From Laburnicola sp. R22_1 (taxonomy: Eukaryota; Ascomycota; Dothideomycetes; Pleosporales; Didymosphaeriaceae): a DNA stretch of 64,000 nt. Made by a program: the position numbers and the translations under genes. Of the stretch, positions 9,380-23,021 are shown piece by piece (the stretch's first letter is position 1; the number at the start of each line of letters is the position of its first letter). The stretch spans positions 1,178,001 through 1,242,000 of the forward strand of contig JACONQ010000009.1 in NCBI GenBank assembly GCA_014281115.1. The letters are read 5' to 3'. The notes under the pieces were generated by a model that made no database searches, was not told the DNA's origin, and saw only the letters and a program-made list of their open reading frames with translations.

Positions 9380-12300
9380 ATGTCGCTGTTAACGCTCCGC
9401 GACTTAACGATCGTATTGACTAATTATACTAACTATACACTATAGCTGCAGCAGCTAAAAGCGCGATGCGAGCTAATGAATATATGGCCCATTATTAATC
9501 CAGATGGAGCCAAACTCCCACGCGAAAAGCCGACACCGCCGTTACTACTAGAAATAGCGAGTTACCAGCCGATTATCCGCGTAAACGACAATGATTAATA
9601 GAACCCTCTAATACGCCCATTAGAGCTATTAAACTTAGGCCTTAAGGCATATAAGGAGGACATTGAGTTCTATAAGATACAGCTTAAGGACTACAAGATT
9701 AAGGACAAAGAATACTAAGAAGAAAGAATAAGTCTTAAGAAAGTAGTTATCTATATCTAATCTACTATGTTGCAACACCTGCAACGTAACTACTGCAAGC
9801 CTGGAAAGCAGATCCGAAAATAGATCAAATCTCTAACGCAGATAGTAGGCGTTAATAAGGAAGACGAGCGGGATAGGGCAAGAGCACGATACCTACAGGC
9901 TCTTAAGCCAATGAGACAACCCTTAAACTGGGATACCTGGCTAACTAAGTATAATTAGGCAGCTACAGAAGTAGAGACGAATAATGTCGCTAAAGTACAA
10001 TTAATCCATGATACTATAAAGGACTTCCTAACTGCGATTATAAAGGCTGCCCCTACCTAGGGCGTGTCCTTTTAAGAAACTGGACGCCGAGACGCAGATA
10101 TAACAAGGAAGGAGATAATAAAACGCTTCTAAGAACATATGGCAATACTCCACCTAATTAAGGGCAAATAGCATAGGGGCGCCTTTGCTGCTAGTGAGCC
10201 ATCTCTCGCTGCTAGTAGTGTATTCACCCTAGGCACTAACAGGGACGCCTCTCACGCTGCCAAAGACGCGCCATCTTCTACAAATAACTAACGTAGATAG
10301 GGGAGACCTTAACAAAAACGATCCTTTGGTCAAAGTACTATATTTAAGCAGTCCTTAATAGAGGATACAATAGCAGTTAAAGGCAGAAAATGCCCTACTT
10401 ATGGACAAAGGCATAGTCTAAAAGACTGCTTCTACGCATACCTAGATTATGCACTAGAGTGGTTTAGGCCACAACCTGGCTTTACAGACATGGTATAATA
10501 CAGGATCCAAAATAATTTAGATCTATAAGAGGAGATAAGGAAGGTGAAAAGACTAAGGTCTTAAACACCTAGAATTAAACTATCGCATACTCCTACTCTA
10601 ACCCAAATTACTAAGGTTACTAATAATAAATAACTAGATAGCAGACAAATTACTATCCTCTTAGCGAGCTTTAATGCTATCGCATCTTCCTACTACTTAG
10701 ACCTAAATACCTATCTACTACGTTACTCTGCGATCCTTAATTCTAGCACAACATGCCACATTTTTAATAATATTAACTGTTTCGTTACGATGCGACTACT
10801 GTTGCCAGGAGACTTTATATGGGCGGGATTATCACAAGTTTGGATAAGGAGATATAGGAGTGTCTATCTACACGTTAAGAGCGTACACAGAAATAGGGTA
10901 CTAAGGCTAGACAATATTGCCTACTGCCCTAATCTGCTATACAATCTTATGTCCTTCTAATTACTTCGCAGGCAAGGCCTCTAGTAGGATACAAAGGCAG
11001 ATCTAACAACAATTAAGAGAAGGAACAATACAGTCCTAGCTAACCTTTAAGAACTCTATGGTTAATAGGTACTAGAATACATGCCTAAATAAAATCGTAC
11101 TATATACAATAGTACGTATGCCACACACAAAATTATAACGCGCACTACACGAGGTGCGTAGAAGGCAGACGCTATTATATGGCATAAATAACTAGGCTAC
11201 CTAGGTTCTTAGGCACTAGAACACACTGTGAATTACTGTGAGGGGGTGCGCCTTAAAGGACTTACTATAGTCTAATGCGACGCCTGCGGCAGATTAAAGC
11301 TTAAGCGACAAATTAGACAACAACCTAGGCAAATTAATAATAGTCCTGGCGAGAGAGTCGCTATAGACTTTTACAATTATAAAGATTAGAGCTTTACTAG
11401 CGAGAAAAGCCAGATGCTTATTACTAATCGATTCTTAGGCATAGCTTGGGATTTCTACTTTAAAGACAATTAACTAGCACGAACAATTATTAAGTTGCTA
11501 AAGGAATTTGTACTATTTATAAAAGTACAATTTAATGTAATGGTTAAGGTTATCGAATCCGATAATAAGATCTTTTTAGTCAAATAAGACGTTTATAGGT
11601 AGTGCGTTAGTAAAGGTATTGTTATCGAGCCTTTAGCACCTAATACCCAAGCTTAAAATAGAGGAGCTAAACGCTTAGGGGGTGTAATTAAGGAGAAGGG
11701 TCGTGCAATGCGACTTGACGCCAATCTCCCTTTTAACCTATAGCTAGAAATTACACGAGCGGCCGTATACCTATATAATTAAACTCCGAACTACGCTAAC
11801 TAATGGCGATTACCACACAAAGTATTCTTTATAATAGTTGCTTTCCAAAACGGCATTGTTACTTAACTAAAGAAACTAAACTAGGCTTACCTTAGGGCCT
11901 ATGGCTGTAAAGCCTTCGCCTTAACTAATAATACTAAACGCGGTAAGAGCAAGCTCTAAAGGTTAGACCTAAAGGCATAGGTTGGATACCTAGTGGGCTA
12001 CTAATTATTAAACATCTGGAGGATATGGATCCCACCACTTAACAAAGTTATTAGTATACGCGACGTTATTTTTAACGAAGATAAGGTGTTCTTAGGTAAA
12101 ACAGAGGACCTGTTAGACAACCTTATGCACAGCACTACTAAAGAGATTGCTGTATGGACCTAATTAGTAGAGTTGCCACCTCTACTACCTAAGCAAGAAA
12201 ACACTAAATCCTTCTATAAGGATAAGTTAATTACTAACACCCGCAATCGCGAGGATAAAGAAGAAGACCCGCTAGGGTATTACTAAGGAAGGAAGATTAA

Positions 12301-14173
12301 TTACACCTACCCAACACTACTAGTAACACCTCCGCCTATCGCATTGCTTGTCTAATTAATGGCGAGTTTCGAATATAATTAACACAACTAGTTACCTATT
12401 GGATTACCACAGCCAGATTAACGCGCTGTGCTATAGGCAGCCGCTTTCCTAGCAGGTACACAAGCAGGAAGCAGAGACAAGTATAAGGGGAAGCCGCTCG
12501 ACAAAGCTTAATTTAATCGCATGCTCATAATAGGATAGAAACCCCACTAAAGTTAATTACTAGAACCTCTATCTAGCGGAACACAGATAGATAATTACCC
12601 ACTATTTAATATGTGAAAGGAGGCCGAGCAGGTACACCTACAAAGCCACAAGGAAATAAAGTCTTGGAGTAAGGTGTCTATTACCCTAGTGCGATCACGT
12701 AGCTACTAAATCCTTAATTGCATGTAGGTGTATACTTACAAACTCGACAAACATTATTAATTTTAAAAGTGCAAGGCTAGGTTAGTAGTGCGCGGAAATT
12801 AATAACGCCATCTTACTACTTAAGATACCTATGCTGCAACCCTTGCAGGACAATTATTTCGCCTAATTATATCTATGGCAGCTCAATACAACCTAGAGCT
12901 CAGCTAGTATAATGTTACTAACGCTTTCGTCCATGCGAATCTGGATAGAGAACTCTATATGAGAATGCCGCGAGGTTACACACGACCTGGCACTATCCTA
13001 CAGTTGCATAAGGCACTGTATGGTCTTCGAATCTCACTATTGCTATGGCAGAGAGAATTTACTAGCGCTCTTAGGGATTTTGGTTTTACTATAGTCTCTT
13101 ATAAGCCTTGCTATATAATTAAAGATAGCATTATTATCTTCTTCTATATAAACGACCTTATCGTCGCCTACTCTAAAGATTAGAAACACGCTGCTAACAC
13201 AGTGATGGAAAAGATAAGTACACAGTTTATCCTTACTAGTGGTAATAATCTTTAGTGGTTTCTAGAAATTGAAATTGTTAGAGACCGTGCAAACAGGCAA
13301 CTCTGGCTGTTCTAGGCGTCCTATATAGACAAGATTAATCGCCTAATTGACTAACATGACCTTAAACACGATACCCTAATGTCTGCAGTCAAACTGCTAC
13401 CCTAAGAAGGACTTGCTACAAAGGCTGAGATTAATTAATACTAGCGAAAGATTAGATTAATTCTTTACGCTGTAGTAACCACACGCCCTAATATCGCATT
13501 CGCAAGCTCTCGATTATCGCGATTCCTGTTAAATCCTAGCGAGGAGCATTACAACGCCGCCAACCGCGTACTGCTTTACCTGTCCTCTACCCAATTATTA
13601 GGGCTACGCTTTAGAAGAGCAGACACTTATAAGGTTGCTAGCGATGCCTTGTTCGCTAACAACACCCTTGATAGAAAGAGCTTATAAGAATATATTATTA
13701 AGCTGTTTGGTAGTCTTGTTGCCTAGAAGGCGAGCAAGCAAGACACAGTCACCACCTTAATAACTAAAGCTAAGTTGCTAGCCCTTTTATAAGTTGCAAA
13801 AGAGGCACTCTTTACCTCTTAGTTAATTACTAAACTTAAGATTAAACTCTCCCTATTAATAATCACTATCAACTGCGATAATTAACAAACTATTCGACTC
13901 GTTACTAAAGAAATTGCCAAGTTATAGACTAAGCTTAGGCACGTCGATATACACAATTATTGGCTTTAATAAGAAGTAGCTTGTGGAGCTATTAAAATCC
14001 AATACTAACAATTAGAAGAAATAGTAGCAGATAGCCTTACAAAGGCTCTGCTAGCTGGAAAATAGGCCAAGTTCGTAAATTAACTTGGACTTGAAGACGT
14101 TAAGGGTAGGATTACCAACCACGAGGTTGACCTAGACGAATTAGAACAAAGGATAGAAGCTTTTAGACTATGA
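9380..14173 (+). pseudogene. gag-pol relic, copy D
   Basis: ATG 9380 to TGA 14171-14173 is 4,794 bp (1,598 codons), the same length as in the copies at 29747-34540 and 16371-26331. Order: gag; CCHC knuckle C-x2-C-x3-H-x4-C (near 10390-10430); protease with the C-H-I-F-N-N motif after a mutated active-site Asp (10735-10775); pre-integrase zinc finger (11170-11300); integrase with Asp at 11366 and 11560; RT (12840-13300), whose Y-x-D-D box reads Y-I-N-D (13150-13161); RNase H (13640-14060). The integrase Glu reads Lys near 11668. Dozens of TAA/TAG stops make it non-functional. Confidence 0.93.
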
Positions 14174-14233
14174 GCAATAGTATAACTGCGAAGAATTACG
14201 TCTAGCTTAGGATGGCTCTAAGCTGAGGGGGTG

Positions 14234-14471
14234 TGTTAGATAGACGGTCACTGTGCATTCTAGTGATAATTTCTCTGTGAAATACACTAAGGAGGCTGGC
14301 GCACTACTGTTTTGTATTGCCCCTGTACTATCCTAGATAGTACAAGGGCCTTAGCATAGATAGAAACTTCTCGCGATAGCTGGGCTTCTCTATCACAATA
14401 AAAAATCATCACAGTCATTAATTCTCATTAATATATTATCTTAAAGTGACAGAACACTATTAAATCTGACA
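14234..14471 (+). repeat. 3' LTR, copy D
   Basis: Same 238 bp as the 5' LTR with few differences, so insertion was not ancient relative to the RIP damage, or both LTRs were mutated alike. Followed directly by the CTTAT duplication. Confidence 0.93.
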
Positions 14472-14476
14472 CTTAT

Positions 14477-14773
14477 CTAGCACAAGAAGGGACAGGTATA
14501 CTTAACTATTTATAAGGCCATCCTTGTCTACTAGTTAGGTTAGTAGCTAGTCTAGTTTACTAAGAATAAAATAATTATATTTCTATACTAGTAAACGCAA
14601 TTACTTCTTACTAGTAACACAATCTAGTAAAAAAGGCAAAAGGTAAATAATAAGATCTTTATTAACAAGCTATAAGGTAGTAAGAGCATTGTATAGATCT
14701 ATAAGATCCTTCTAGCTATTATTATTATCGCTATTAAGTTAGCTTATCTAGCGCGCTAGTGTAGATAACTAAT
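14477..14773. other. AT-rich spacer
   Basis: Apart from the first 85 bp (possible transposase relic) this is A/T-rich DNA without recognisable features. It ends in CTAAT, the target duplication of the following solo LTR. Confidence 0.5.
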
Positions 14774-15065
14774 TATTAAATAGATAGTCACTATGAAATC
14801 TAGTGGGTAGGTGTGTACGATTATATGGCCCCTTACAGTGGTAATTAGTGTAAATTATAGTGATTTCACTATGAAATACACTAAGGAGGCTGGCGCACTA
14901 CTGTTTTACACTGCCCCTGTACTAGTCTAAATAGTACTAGTGCGGCTTAGTACTAGATAGTTACTTCTCGCGGTAGCCGAGCTTCTCCGATAGAACACAC
15001 ACAATCAATCAATTAACCCACCACTTTTCCATCTCAACTCATTAAGAATACCCGTATATCTAACA
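14774..15065 (+). repeat. Solo LTR, 292 bp family
   Basis: Plus-strand copy of the LTR seen at 48419-48710 (minus). The first bases are RIP-altered (TATTAAATAG for TGTTAGATAG) and it ends CTAACA. A perfect 5-bp duplication CTAAT flanks it (14769-14773; 15066-15070). Confidence 0.92.
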
Positions 15066-15359
15066 CTAATAATAATAGTAGTAATAAGCTAGATATACTA
15101 TATACGCTATAAGTAAACTTTGCGTTAGGGCTAAAACCTTATAAAGTATAGGGTACAAGTAAGTTTTAAACTATTGTCGCGTTAGCGTATTTAAGATTAG
15201 TCTTTAATTAGAATTAGGTGCAGTATAAATATATATAATAACCTTCTATCTTAACCTACTTTAACCTTAAACTAAAAAAAAGGTTAAAAAGGTATTTAGC
15301 AAGCCGATATTACTAACTATAATTAATTAATCTTTAGTATACTTCTTTAGTATTAGTTT

Positions 15360-15545
15360 TATAATTTTGGCTAGTAAATAAATATAAATTAGGTTAGGGT
15401 TAGGTCTTATAGAATCTAGGTTAGGTTAGAGTTAAGGTCTTATATAATTTAGATTAGATTAGAGCTAGAGTTTTATATAATATAACTCTACTCTAACCTA
15501 ATCTAGATTATATAAGACCTAACCCTAACTTAATCTATAGAGTAT
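15360..15545. repeat. TTAGG-rich inverted repeat
   Basis: Runs of TTAGGTTAGGGTTAGG-like sequence on one side and CCTAACCCTAACTTAATC-like sequence on the other form an imperfect inverted repeat. It resembles telomeric TTAGGG but the spacing is irregular. The same type of repeat lies beyond the Copia insertion at 26780-26960. Confidence 0.55.
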
Positions 15546-15639
15546 CTATTTATACTATAATAAATAACTATAGTTTTTATTTTTATAACTAAGAGTTTCT
15601 AATAAAATATTACCCTTTTTTGTAATTACCTTTTTAACA

Positions 15640-15731
15640 CTCTTTTTAATTACTAAGCAAAGGGCTCTCCTTTTTTTATTATGTTATTTAAGATAAAAGC
15701 CTTTGTTGTTCTACTCCTAGGTAGATTTAAT
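15640..15731 (+). repeat. Short dispersed repeat, about 90 bp
   Basis: Shared with 44682-44772 (same strand) and 8531-8615 (opposite strand): CTTTTTAATTACTAAGC, then AGGGCTCT, a T-run, and GCCTTTGTTGT. The sequence around it (15590-15620 and 15750-15840) is continuous at 45263-45365, so the repeat appears to be an insertion of about 125 bp there. No terminal repeats were certain; possibly a MITE. Confidence 0.5.
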
Positions 15732-15864
15732 TAATGCTACACATAAAATATTATAATAATAGCAGTTATCTCTTCTACTATTATTAATATAAAAAAGCGT
15801 TTTAAGGTAGTCTTAATAAAAGGGGTTTAAAATAGCTATAATAATTAATCATTAACTAATATTA

Positions 15865-16040
15865 AGTCTTATTTAATTAGATTAGATTAGATTAGGTTTT
15901 ATATAATCTATATTAGATTAGATAGAATATTATATAATCTAGGTTAAGTTAGATAGAATCTTATATAATCTAGATTAAGTTAGGTAGAATCTTATATAAT
16001 CTAGGTTAAGTTAGATAGAATTAGATTACGTAAAACTTTA
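15865..16040. repeat. 31-bp tandem repeat array
   Basis: Four to five copies of a 31-bp unit built on TTATATAATCTAGGTTAAG, at 15931, 15962, 15993 and degenerate flanks. Located directly before the Copia insertion at 16076. Confidence 0.65.
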
Positions 16041-16075
16041 ACCCTAACCTAACCTATATCTAAGGTCTATATAAT

Positions 16076-16310
16076 TGTTAGATTTAATAGTGTTCTGTCA
16101 CTTTAAGATAATATATTAATAAGAATTAATAACTATAATAATTAATTATAATAGAGAAGCCTAGCTATTGTAAGAAGTTTCTATCTATACTAAGGCCCTT
16201 ATACTATCTAGGATAGTATAGGGGCAATGCAAAACAGTAGTGCGCCAGCCTCCTTAGTATATTTCACAGAGAGATTATTACTAGAATGCACAGTAACTGT
16301 CTATCTAACA
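16076..16310 (-). repeat. 3' LTR, copy F
   Basis: Starts TGTTAGATTTAATAG, ends CTAACA, and is followed by the C-rich complement of the polypurine tract (CACCCCCTTAGC). Confidence 0.92.
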
Positions 16311-17859
16311 CACCCCCTTAGCTTAGAGCCATCCTAAGCTAGACCCAATTCTTCGCAGCTATACTATTGCTTATAGTCTAAAAGCTTCCATCCTTTGTTC
16401 TAATTTGTCTAGGTCGATCTCGTGGTTAGTGATTCTATCCTTAACGTCTTTAAGTCCAAGTTAATTTATAAACTTGGCCTATTTTCTAGCTAGTAGAGCC
16501 TTTGTAAGGCCATCTACTACTATTTCTTCTAATTGTTAGTATTGGATTTTAATAGCTCTACAAGCTACTTCTTATTAAAGCCAATAATTGTGTATATTAA
16601 CGTGCCTAAGCTTAGTCTATAACTTGGCGATTTCTTTAGTAATAAGTCGAATAGTTTGTTAATTATCGGAGTTAATAGTAATTGTTAATAGGGAGAGTTT
16701 AATCTTAAGTTTAGTAATTAACTAAGAGGTAAAGAGTGCCTCTTTTGCAACTTGTAAAAGGGCTAGCAACTTAGCTTTAGTTATTAAGGTAGTAACTGTG
16801 TCTTGCTTACTCGCCTTCTAGGCAACAAGACTACCAAACAGCTTAATAATGTATCCTTGTAAGCTCTTTCTATTAAGGGTGTTGTCAGCGAACAAGGCAT
16901 CGCTAGTAACCTCATAAGTGTCTGCTCCTCTAAAGCGTAGCCCTAATAATCGGGTGAAGGACAGGTAAAGCAGTACGCGGTCGGCGGCGTTATAATACTC
17001 CTTGCTAGAATTTAATAGGAATCGCGATAATCGAGAGCTTACAAATGCGATATTAGGGCGTGTGATTACTATAGCGTAAAGAATTAATTCGATGTTTTAC
17101 TAGTATTAATTAATCTTAGCCTTTATAGCAAGTCCTTCTTAGAGTAGCAGTTTAACTATAGACATTAGGGTATTGTATTTAAGGTTGCGTTAGTTAATTA
17201 GGCGACTAGTCTTGTCTATATAGGACGCCTAGGACAGCTAGAGTTGCCTATTTGCACAGTCTCTAACAATTTTAATCCCTAGAAACTACTAAAGATTATT
17301 ACCACCAGTAAGGATAAACTGTGTACTTATCTTTTCTATTACTGCGTTAGCAGCGTGTTTCTAATCTTTAGAGTAGGCGACAATAAGGTTATCTATATAG
17401 AAGAAGATAATAATACTATCTTTAATTATATAGTAAGACTTATAAGGGACTATAGTAAAACCAAGATCCCTAAGAGCGCTAGTAAATTCTCTCTGCCATA
17501 GTAGTAGTGAGATTCGAAGACTATACAGTGCCTTATATAACTATAGAATAGTGCCAGGTTGTGTGTAACCTCGCGGCATTCTTATGTAGAGTTCTCTATC
17601 CAGATTCGCATGGACGAAAGCGTTAGTAACGTCGTACTAGCTAAGCTCTAGGTTATATTAAGCTGCCATAGACATAAGCAGGCGAAATAATCGTCCTGCA
17701 AGGGTTACAGCATAGGTGTCTTAAGTAGTAAAGTGGCGTTATTAATCTCCGCGCACTACTAACCTAGCCTTACACTTCTAAAATTAATAATGTTTGTTAA
17801 GTTTATAAGTATACACCCACATATAATTAAGAATTTAGTAGCTGCGTAATCGCACTAGG

Positions 17860-18024
17860 TGTTAGATTTGAGCACTATTTGAGCTCATTAAGATGGGGGG
17901 TCTAATAGATAAGATGGATGAACAGTTGTATTGTGTGTGTTCTGTGACTTGTTGGCTCGAGGTCTAATTTAGAGGGTGGAGCCGACCACGTGCCCTTGTT
18001 TAGCAACACGGCTCTAATTTAACA
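17860..18024 (-). repeat. 3' LTR, copy G
   Basis: 165 bp, TG...CA, followed by CACCCCCTTAGC, the complement of the polypurine tract. Confidence 0.92.
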
Positions 18025-18075
18025 CACCCCCTTAGCTTAGGCTTATCCTTAAGCTGGACCCCTTATAGCCGTCCT

Positions 18076-21000
18076 TTATTCTAGAGTAATAGCCTCTATC
18101 CTTTGTTCTAGCTTGTTAATTTGTACCTCCTTTCTGTTAAGATCCTCTGCTATATTAATAAGTCCTAGTTAATCTAGAAATTTACTCTATTTGTTAATAG
18201 GAAGGGCCTTTGTGAGCCTATTAGCTATTATTTCGTTTAACTAAGTGTAGGTGACCCTAATCCTTCCTTGCGCTACCTCTTGCCTTAACTAATAGTTATG
18301 AATATCCATATGGCAGAGTTTAGTATTAAGCTGCGCAGTCTCCTTAGCAACAAGCTATATCGTCTGCTGGTTATCGCATTTAATAGTAATTGTTTAATCC
18401 GCGAGCTTAACCTAGAGTATATTAAGCAGGCGTAATGTAAATAGTGCCTTCTTAGCTACCTGTAATAGGGCTAGTAGCTCGGCTTTAGTGGTGGATGTGG
18501 TAATAGTATCTTACTTACTTGCTTTCTATATAATTAGCCTACTAAACAGTTTAATAATATATTCTTAAGAACTCTTTTAGTCTAGTGTATTGTCTACAAA
18601 CAAGGCATCGCTTACTACCTTAAAACTATCTTCTCCACCTAGCTGTAACGCCCTTGTGTGTGTTTCTTAGAGGTATAGTAGGACTTAATTAGCGGCATCT
18701 TAATATTGGCTGCCAGGGTTGGTAAGAAATTGTGCTAATTAGGAGAACGCGAAAGCAGTGTCCGGCCGGGTAGTAACTGCGGCGAATAGGATTAATCTAA
18801 CCTTGCGTTAGTATCTATTAATCTTGGATAGACTAGCAAAGCCTAATTGTGGAGTAAGCTTAATACTACTTATTAGAGTATTATACCTAAGGCTTTGGTT
18901 ATTAACTAGCCTGGCGATCTTATTAATATATAACGCTTATAAGAGCCAGATCTTTTATTATAGGCGGTTCCTAAGAATCTTAACCCCTAGGAACTATTAG
19001 AGATCTTTTCCTCCTATAAGGGTGTACTTTTCTTGTAGCTGCTTAATAACTAGCTCAGCCTGGGGTTTGTTCTCCTATTTATAGGCAATAATGATATTAT
19101 CTACGTAGAAGAAGATAATTACGCCTTGTTTAATTATATAGCAAGGTTTATAGGGTATACTAATAAAGCCTAAGCCTTGTAGTATTAAAGTAAACTCTCT
19201 CTACCAGAGTAGTGGTGAGATCCAGAGTCTATATAGCGCCTTATTAAGCTTTAGGGTTGTCCTAGGTTTATTATAGCCTCGTGGCATCCTTATATATATA
19301 TCTTAGTTAATCTTCGCGTGAACAAAGGCATTCGTAACGTCGTATTAAAGGAGCTCTAGGTCGAATCGCGCCGCAATCGCCATAAGTATGCGAAATAATT
19401 ATCCAGCCAATATTGCCGCATATGTATCTTGTGACATAATATTTCTCTGTTAATTGCCATAAACAATAAGGCGTGCTTTGCACTTCTTAAGTTAGTGATA
19501 TTTATTAAACTTATAGGTGTATACTCACATATAGTTAAGGATCTATTCTCTAGTTAGCTTAATTGTTTTAGCTAGTATCTCGGTTTAGGATCTTATGTCC
19601 TAGTGACTGTTTAGGTGCTGTTTTTTAGCTTCCTTAAACATATCGCATAGTGGATGTTCTTTAAGCTTATTGCGTTAGGAAGGTGGTATAGGCAACTGGC
19701 TCCTATGTAGCTTTAATCCTTTAGAGAGCAATCTTTTTAACCGCGCCTTATCTAATGTTTTCCTATTAAAGTTCCCTGCGTTTGCCGCTTTAGTGCCAGC
19801 TATGAATGCTGTAGCCTATAGGCATGTTATTAATAATAAGGGTTAGTAATCTTTCTCTTTATCTTCCTCTACTAGTAATTGTGTAAGGAGTGTCACTAGT
19901 AGTAGTGTAATTAGCGAAGTGGGATAAGTATAGTCCACTTTCCTACCTTGTTAATATCTAGGCTGGTCTTTATCCTGCGGGTTATTTTAAATTGTCTTAT
20001 CTTTATAGAACGACTCTATCTCTAATTTAGTTAGTTTAGCTGTGGATAGTAGTTTAACCAATTAGACCTATGCGGCAATCTCTTTAAGGATATTATGTAT
20101 AAGGTTATCTATAAGGTCCTTTGTCTTTTCGCTAAAGATGCTGTCTTTGTTAAATATTATATTCTAGGTGCTAATTACTTTTCTAAGCGAGGGTATCCAT
20201 ATCCAAAAGATGTTGGAGGATTAGTATCCTACTAGATATCTAATCCACGCCTTTAGGTTAAGATGTTATAGCCTACTCTTGCTATAGCGAATATTATCTG
20301 TTATTGCAAAAGCTTTGCACCTATATGCCTTAAGATAGGTTTAATCTAGCTTTCGTGGTGCTGTAACCACTCTATTCTAGAAGGCCACTATTAGAAAGAA
20401 GACTTTGTATAGTGTTTTCTAGTAATTCGCATAGTTTGGCGTTTAATTATAGAGGTAGACAGCTAACTAGGTAATCTCTAGCCACATCTCTTATAGTAGG
20501 TTAGCATTAAGTCGCATTGCCTAGGCTTTGTCTTTTATTACACCCCCTAAGCGTTTAGCTCCCCTATTCTGTGCTTGTGTGTTAGATGCTAAAGGCTTAA
20601 TTGTAATCCCCTGGGCTGTGCACTATTAATTAACTTCTTATTTAACTATAAATATTTTATTGTCCGCTTTGATTATCTTAACTATAAGGTTAAATTGGTT
20701 CTTTATAAACTTTGTAAAAGTGGCCAAAGTTTAGATAATAGATCGAGCTGTGCGATTGTCCTTAAAGTAGAAATCCCATATTAGTTCTAAGTATTAATTA
20801 GTAATTAGCATTTGGCTCTTCTCTTTTATTAAGCTGCCATCCTTATAGCTATAGAAGTCTATTACAACTCGTTCTCCTAGTCCTTTATTAATTAGTTGCG
20901 GTGTTTAGCGGATTAACCTCTTGGATTTGGCTTGTCCACAGGCGTCGCACTGTACTATAGTGATGCCTTTAATCCCTACCCCCTTAGATTGCTGCACTAG

Positions 21001-22815
21001 GTGCTTAAGAGCACTAGGGCCTAGATGCCCTAGTCGCTTATACTATCGTAGTGCGTCTGCCTTTTGCGGGGATCTCTTGGTGCGTGAGGTAATCCTGTGG
21101 GTGTGGAAGGTTGCCTATTCTATTAGTTCTAGTTAGTATTCTAGAACCTATTAGTTGTAGAGCTCTTATAGCTTAGCAATAACTATGTTATCTACTCGCT
21201 TTAGGCTTGTAGGTTCTAATTTAGTATCCTACTATAGCCCTTAACGCTATAGTATCCTAAAAGACACTAGGTTGCATAGAAGGTCTAGGCAATAGGCTAT
21301 ATTATTAAGGCGTAGTATCCGCTGTCTAGCTGGGCCCTTTAGTTTAAGGTAAACTGTGCCATATCCTTTAACCTATATTTGTGTATTTCTAGCCCATATA
21401 AAGTCTCTAGGCGATGGAGGGCGAAATAAGACAAATCGATTAAGGTCGTTCGCGATGTGGCAGGTGGTGCCTAAATTAAGGATTAAGAAGTATGATAGTA
21501 GGTAGCTCGTAGAATTAGATTAATATGATGCCGCATTAAAGCTAGCTCGGATAGTGGAAATTTTCCGTCTATCTAGTTAATTATTATTAATCTTAGGAGT
21601 AGGGGTATGTGAGTTCTTAATTTGTGGGGTTTGAGACCTTAGTCTCTTTACCTTTCTTATCTCCTCTTATAGATCTAAATTATTTCTAATCCTATATTGT
21701 ACTATATCTATAAAGCCAGGTTATGGCCTAAACCACTCTAGTGCATGTTTCGGATATGCGTAGAAGCAGTCTTTTAGACTATGCCTTTGTCTATAAGTAG
21801 GGCATTTTCTGCCTTTAACTGCTGTTGTATCCTCTATTAAGGACTGCTTAGATATAGTACTTTAACTAAAGGATTGTTTTTGTTAAGGTCTCCCCTATCC
21901 ACGTTAGTTATTTGTAGAAGATAGCGCGTCTTTAGTAGCGTAAGAGGCGTCCCTATTAGTGCCTAGGGTGGATGCACCACTAGCAGCGAGAGATGACTCA
22001 CTAGTAGTAAAGGCGCCCCTATACTATTTGCCCTTAATTAGGTGGAGTATTGCTATATATTCTTAGAAGCGTTTTATTATCTTCTTCCTTATTATATCTG
22101 CGTCTTAGCGTCTAGTTTCTTAAAAGGACACGCCCTAAGTGGAGGCCGCCTTTATAATTATAGTTAGGAAGTCCTTTATAGTATTATGGATTAATTGTAC
22201 TTTAGCGATATTGTTCGTCTCTACTTTTATAGCTGCCTAATTATACTTAGTTAGCTAGGTATCCTAGTTTAAGGGTTGTCTTATTAGCTTAAGAGCCTAT
22301 AGGTATCGCGCTCTCGCCCTATCCCGCTTATCTTCCTTATCAACGCCTACTGTCTATGTTAGAGATTTAATCCATTGCCAAATCTACTCTCTAGGCTTGC
22401 AGTAGTTATGTTGCAGGTGTTGCGACATAGTTAATTAGATATAGATAACTACTTTCTTAAGACTTATTCTCTTCTTTTAGTATTCCTTATTCTTAATCTT
22501 ATAGTCCTTAAGCTATATCTTATAGAACTTAATGTCCTCCTTATATGCCTTAAGGCCTGAATTTAATAGCTCTAATAGGCGCGTTAGAGGGTTTTGTTAA
22601 TTGTTGTTGTTTACGCGGATAATCGGCTGGTAACTCGCTATTTCTAGCGGCGACAGCGGTGTTGGCTTTTCGCGTGGGAGTTTGGCTCTATCTGGATTAA
22701 TAATGGGCCATATATCTATTGGCTCGCATTGCGCTTTTAGCTGCAGCAGCTATAGTGTATAGTTAGTATAATCGGTTAATATAATTGTTAAGTCGCGAAG
22801 TGTTAACAGCGACAT
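18076..22815 (-). pseudogene. gag-pol relic, copy G
   Basis: ATG opposite 22815 to TAA opposite 18076-18078 is 4,740 bp, 1,580 codons, an uninterrupted multiple of three. It has the same order as copies D, F and H: gag with CCHC knuckle (about 21775-21805), protease, integrase (the Glu codon reads Lys, near 20557), RT (box reads Y-V-D-N near 19095-19106) and RNase H. Stops are TAA/TAG type. The short frame 20921-21136 on the other strand is a shadow of its integrase region. Confidence 0.92.
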
Positions 22816-22856
22816 TGTCTTTTCTTAGGGTTAATTAAGGTAGTGAGACTCTTAAT

Positions 22857-23021
22857 TGTTAGATTTGAGCACTATTTAAGCTTATTAAGATAGGGGGTCT
22901 AATAGATAAGATGAATAAACAGTTATATTGTGTGTGTTCTGTGACTTGTTGGCTCGAGGTCTAATTTAGAGAGTGGAGCCGACCACGTGCCCTTGTTTGG
23001 CAACACGGCTCTAATCTAACA
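22857..23021 (-). repeat. 5' LTR, copy G
   Basis: 165 bp; nearly identical to the 3' LTR. The primer-binding site lies at its inner edge (22843-22856, minus strand). Confidence 0.92.

Larger units (their letters stand above)
9101..14471 (+). mobile_element. Complete Copia retrotransposon (237-bp LTR family), copy D
   Basis: Two 238-bp LTRs (9101-9338; 14234-14471) with TG...CA ends enclose a primer-binding site, a single gag-pol frame and a polypurine stretch (GAGGGGGTG just before 14234). A 5-bp duplication CTTAT lies at 9096-9100 and 14472-14476. Its structure is intact but the frame is riddled with RIP stops. Confidence 0.96.
8900..14560 (-). pseudogene. Possible Tc1/mariner-like helix-turn-helix relic, split by a Copia element
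   Basis: Joining the flanks of the Copia element (8900-9100 and 14472-14560) gives one minus-strand frame of about 80 codons with only TAG/TAA interruptions. It includes a G-N-S-Y-T-E-L segment, then S-V-S-K-T-A-I-N-T and R-D-N-N-R-R, which is how the DNA-binding N-terminus of fungal Tc1-like transposases is built. The catalytic part was not found. The identification is by pattern only and weak. Confidence 0.3.
17860..23021 (-). mobile_element. Complete Copia retrotransposon (165-bp LTR family), copy G, nested
   Basis: LTRs of exactly 165 bp (17860-18024; 22857-23021), flanked by CTAGG (17855-17859; 23022-23026). It is younger than its host element F. The LTR differs wholly from the 237-bp family, but the primer-binding site (tRNA-Lys type) and the protein are related. 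Confidence 0.95.

Noticed and set aside
20921..21136. 71-codon open frame on the plus strand
   Set aside because: It lies antisense to the integrase region of Copia copy G and has no features of its own.
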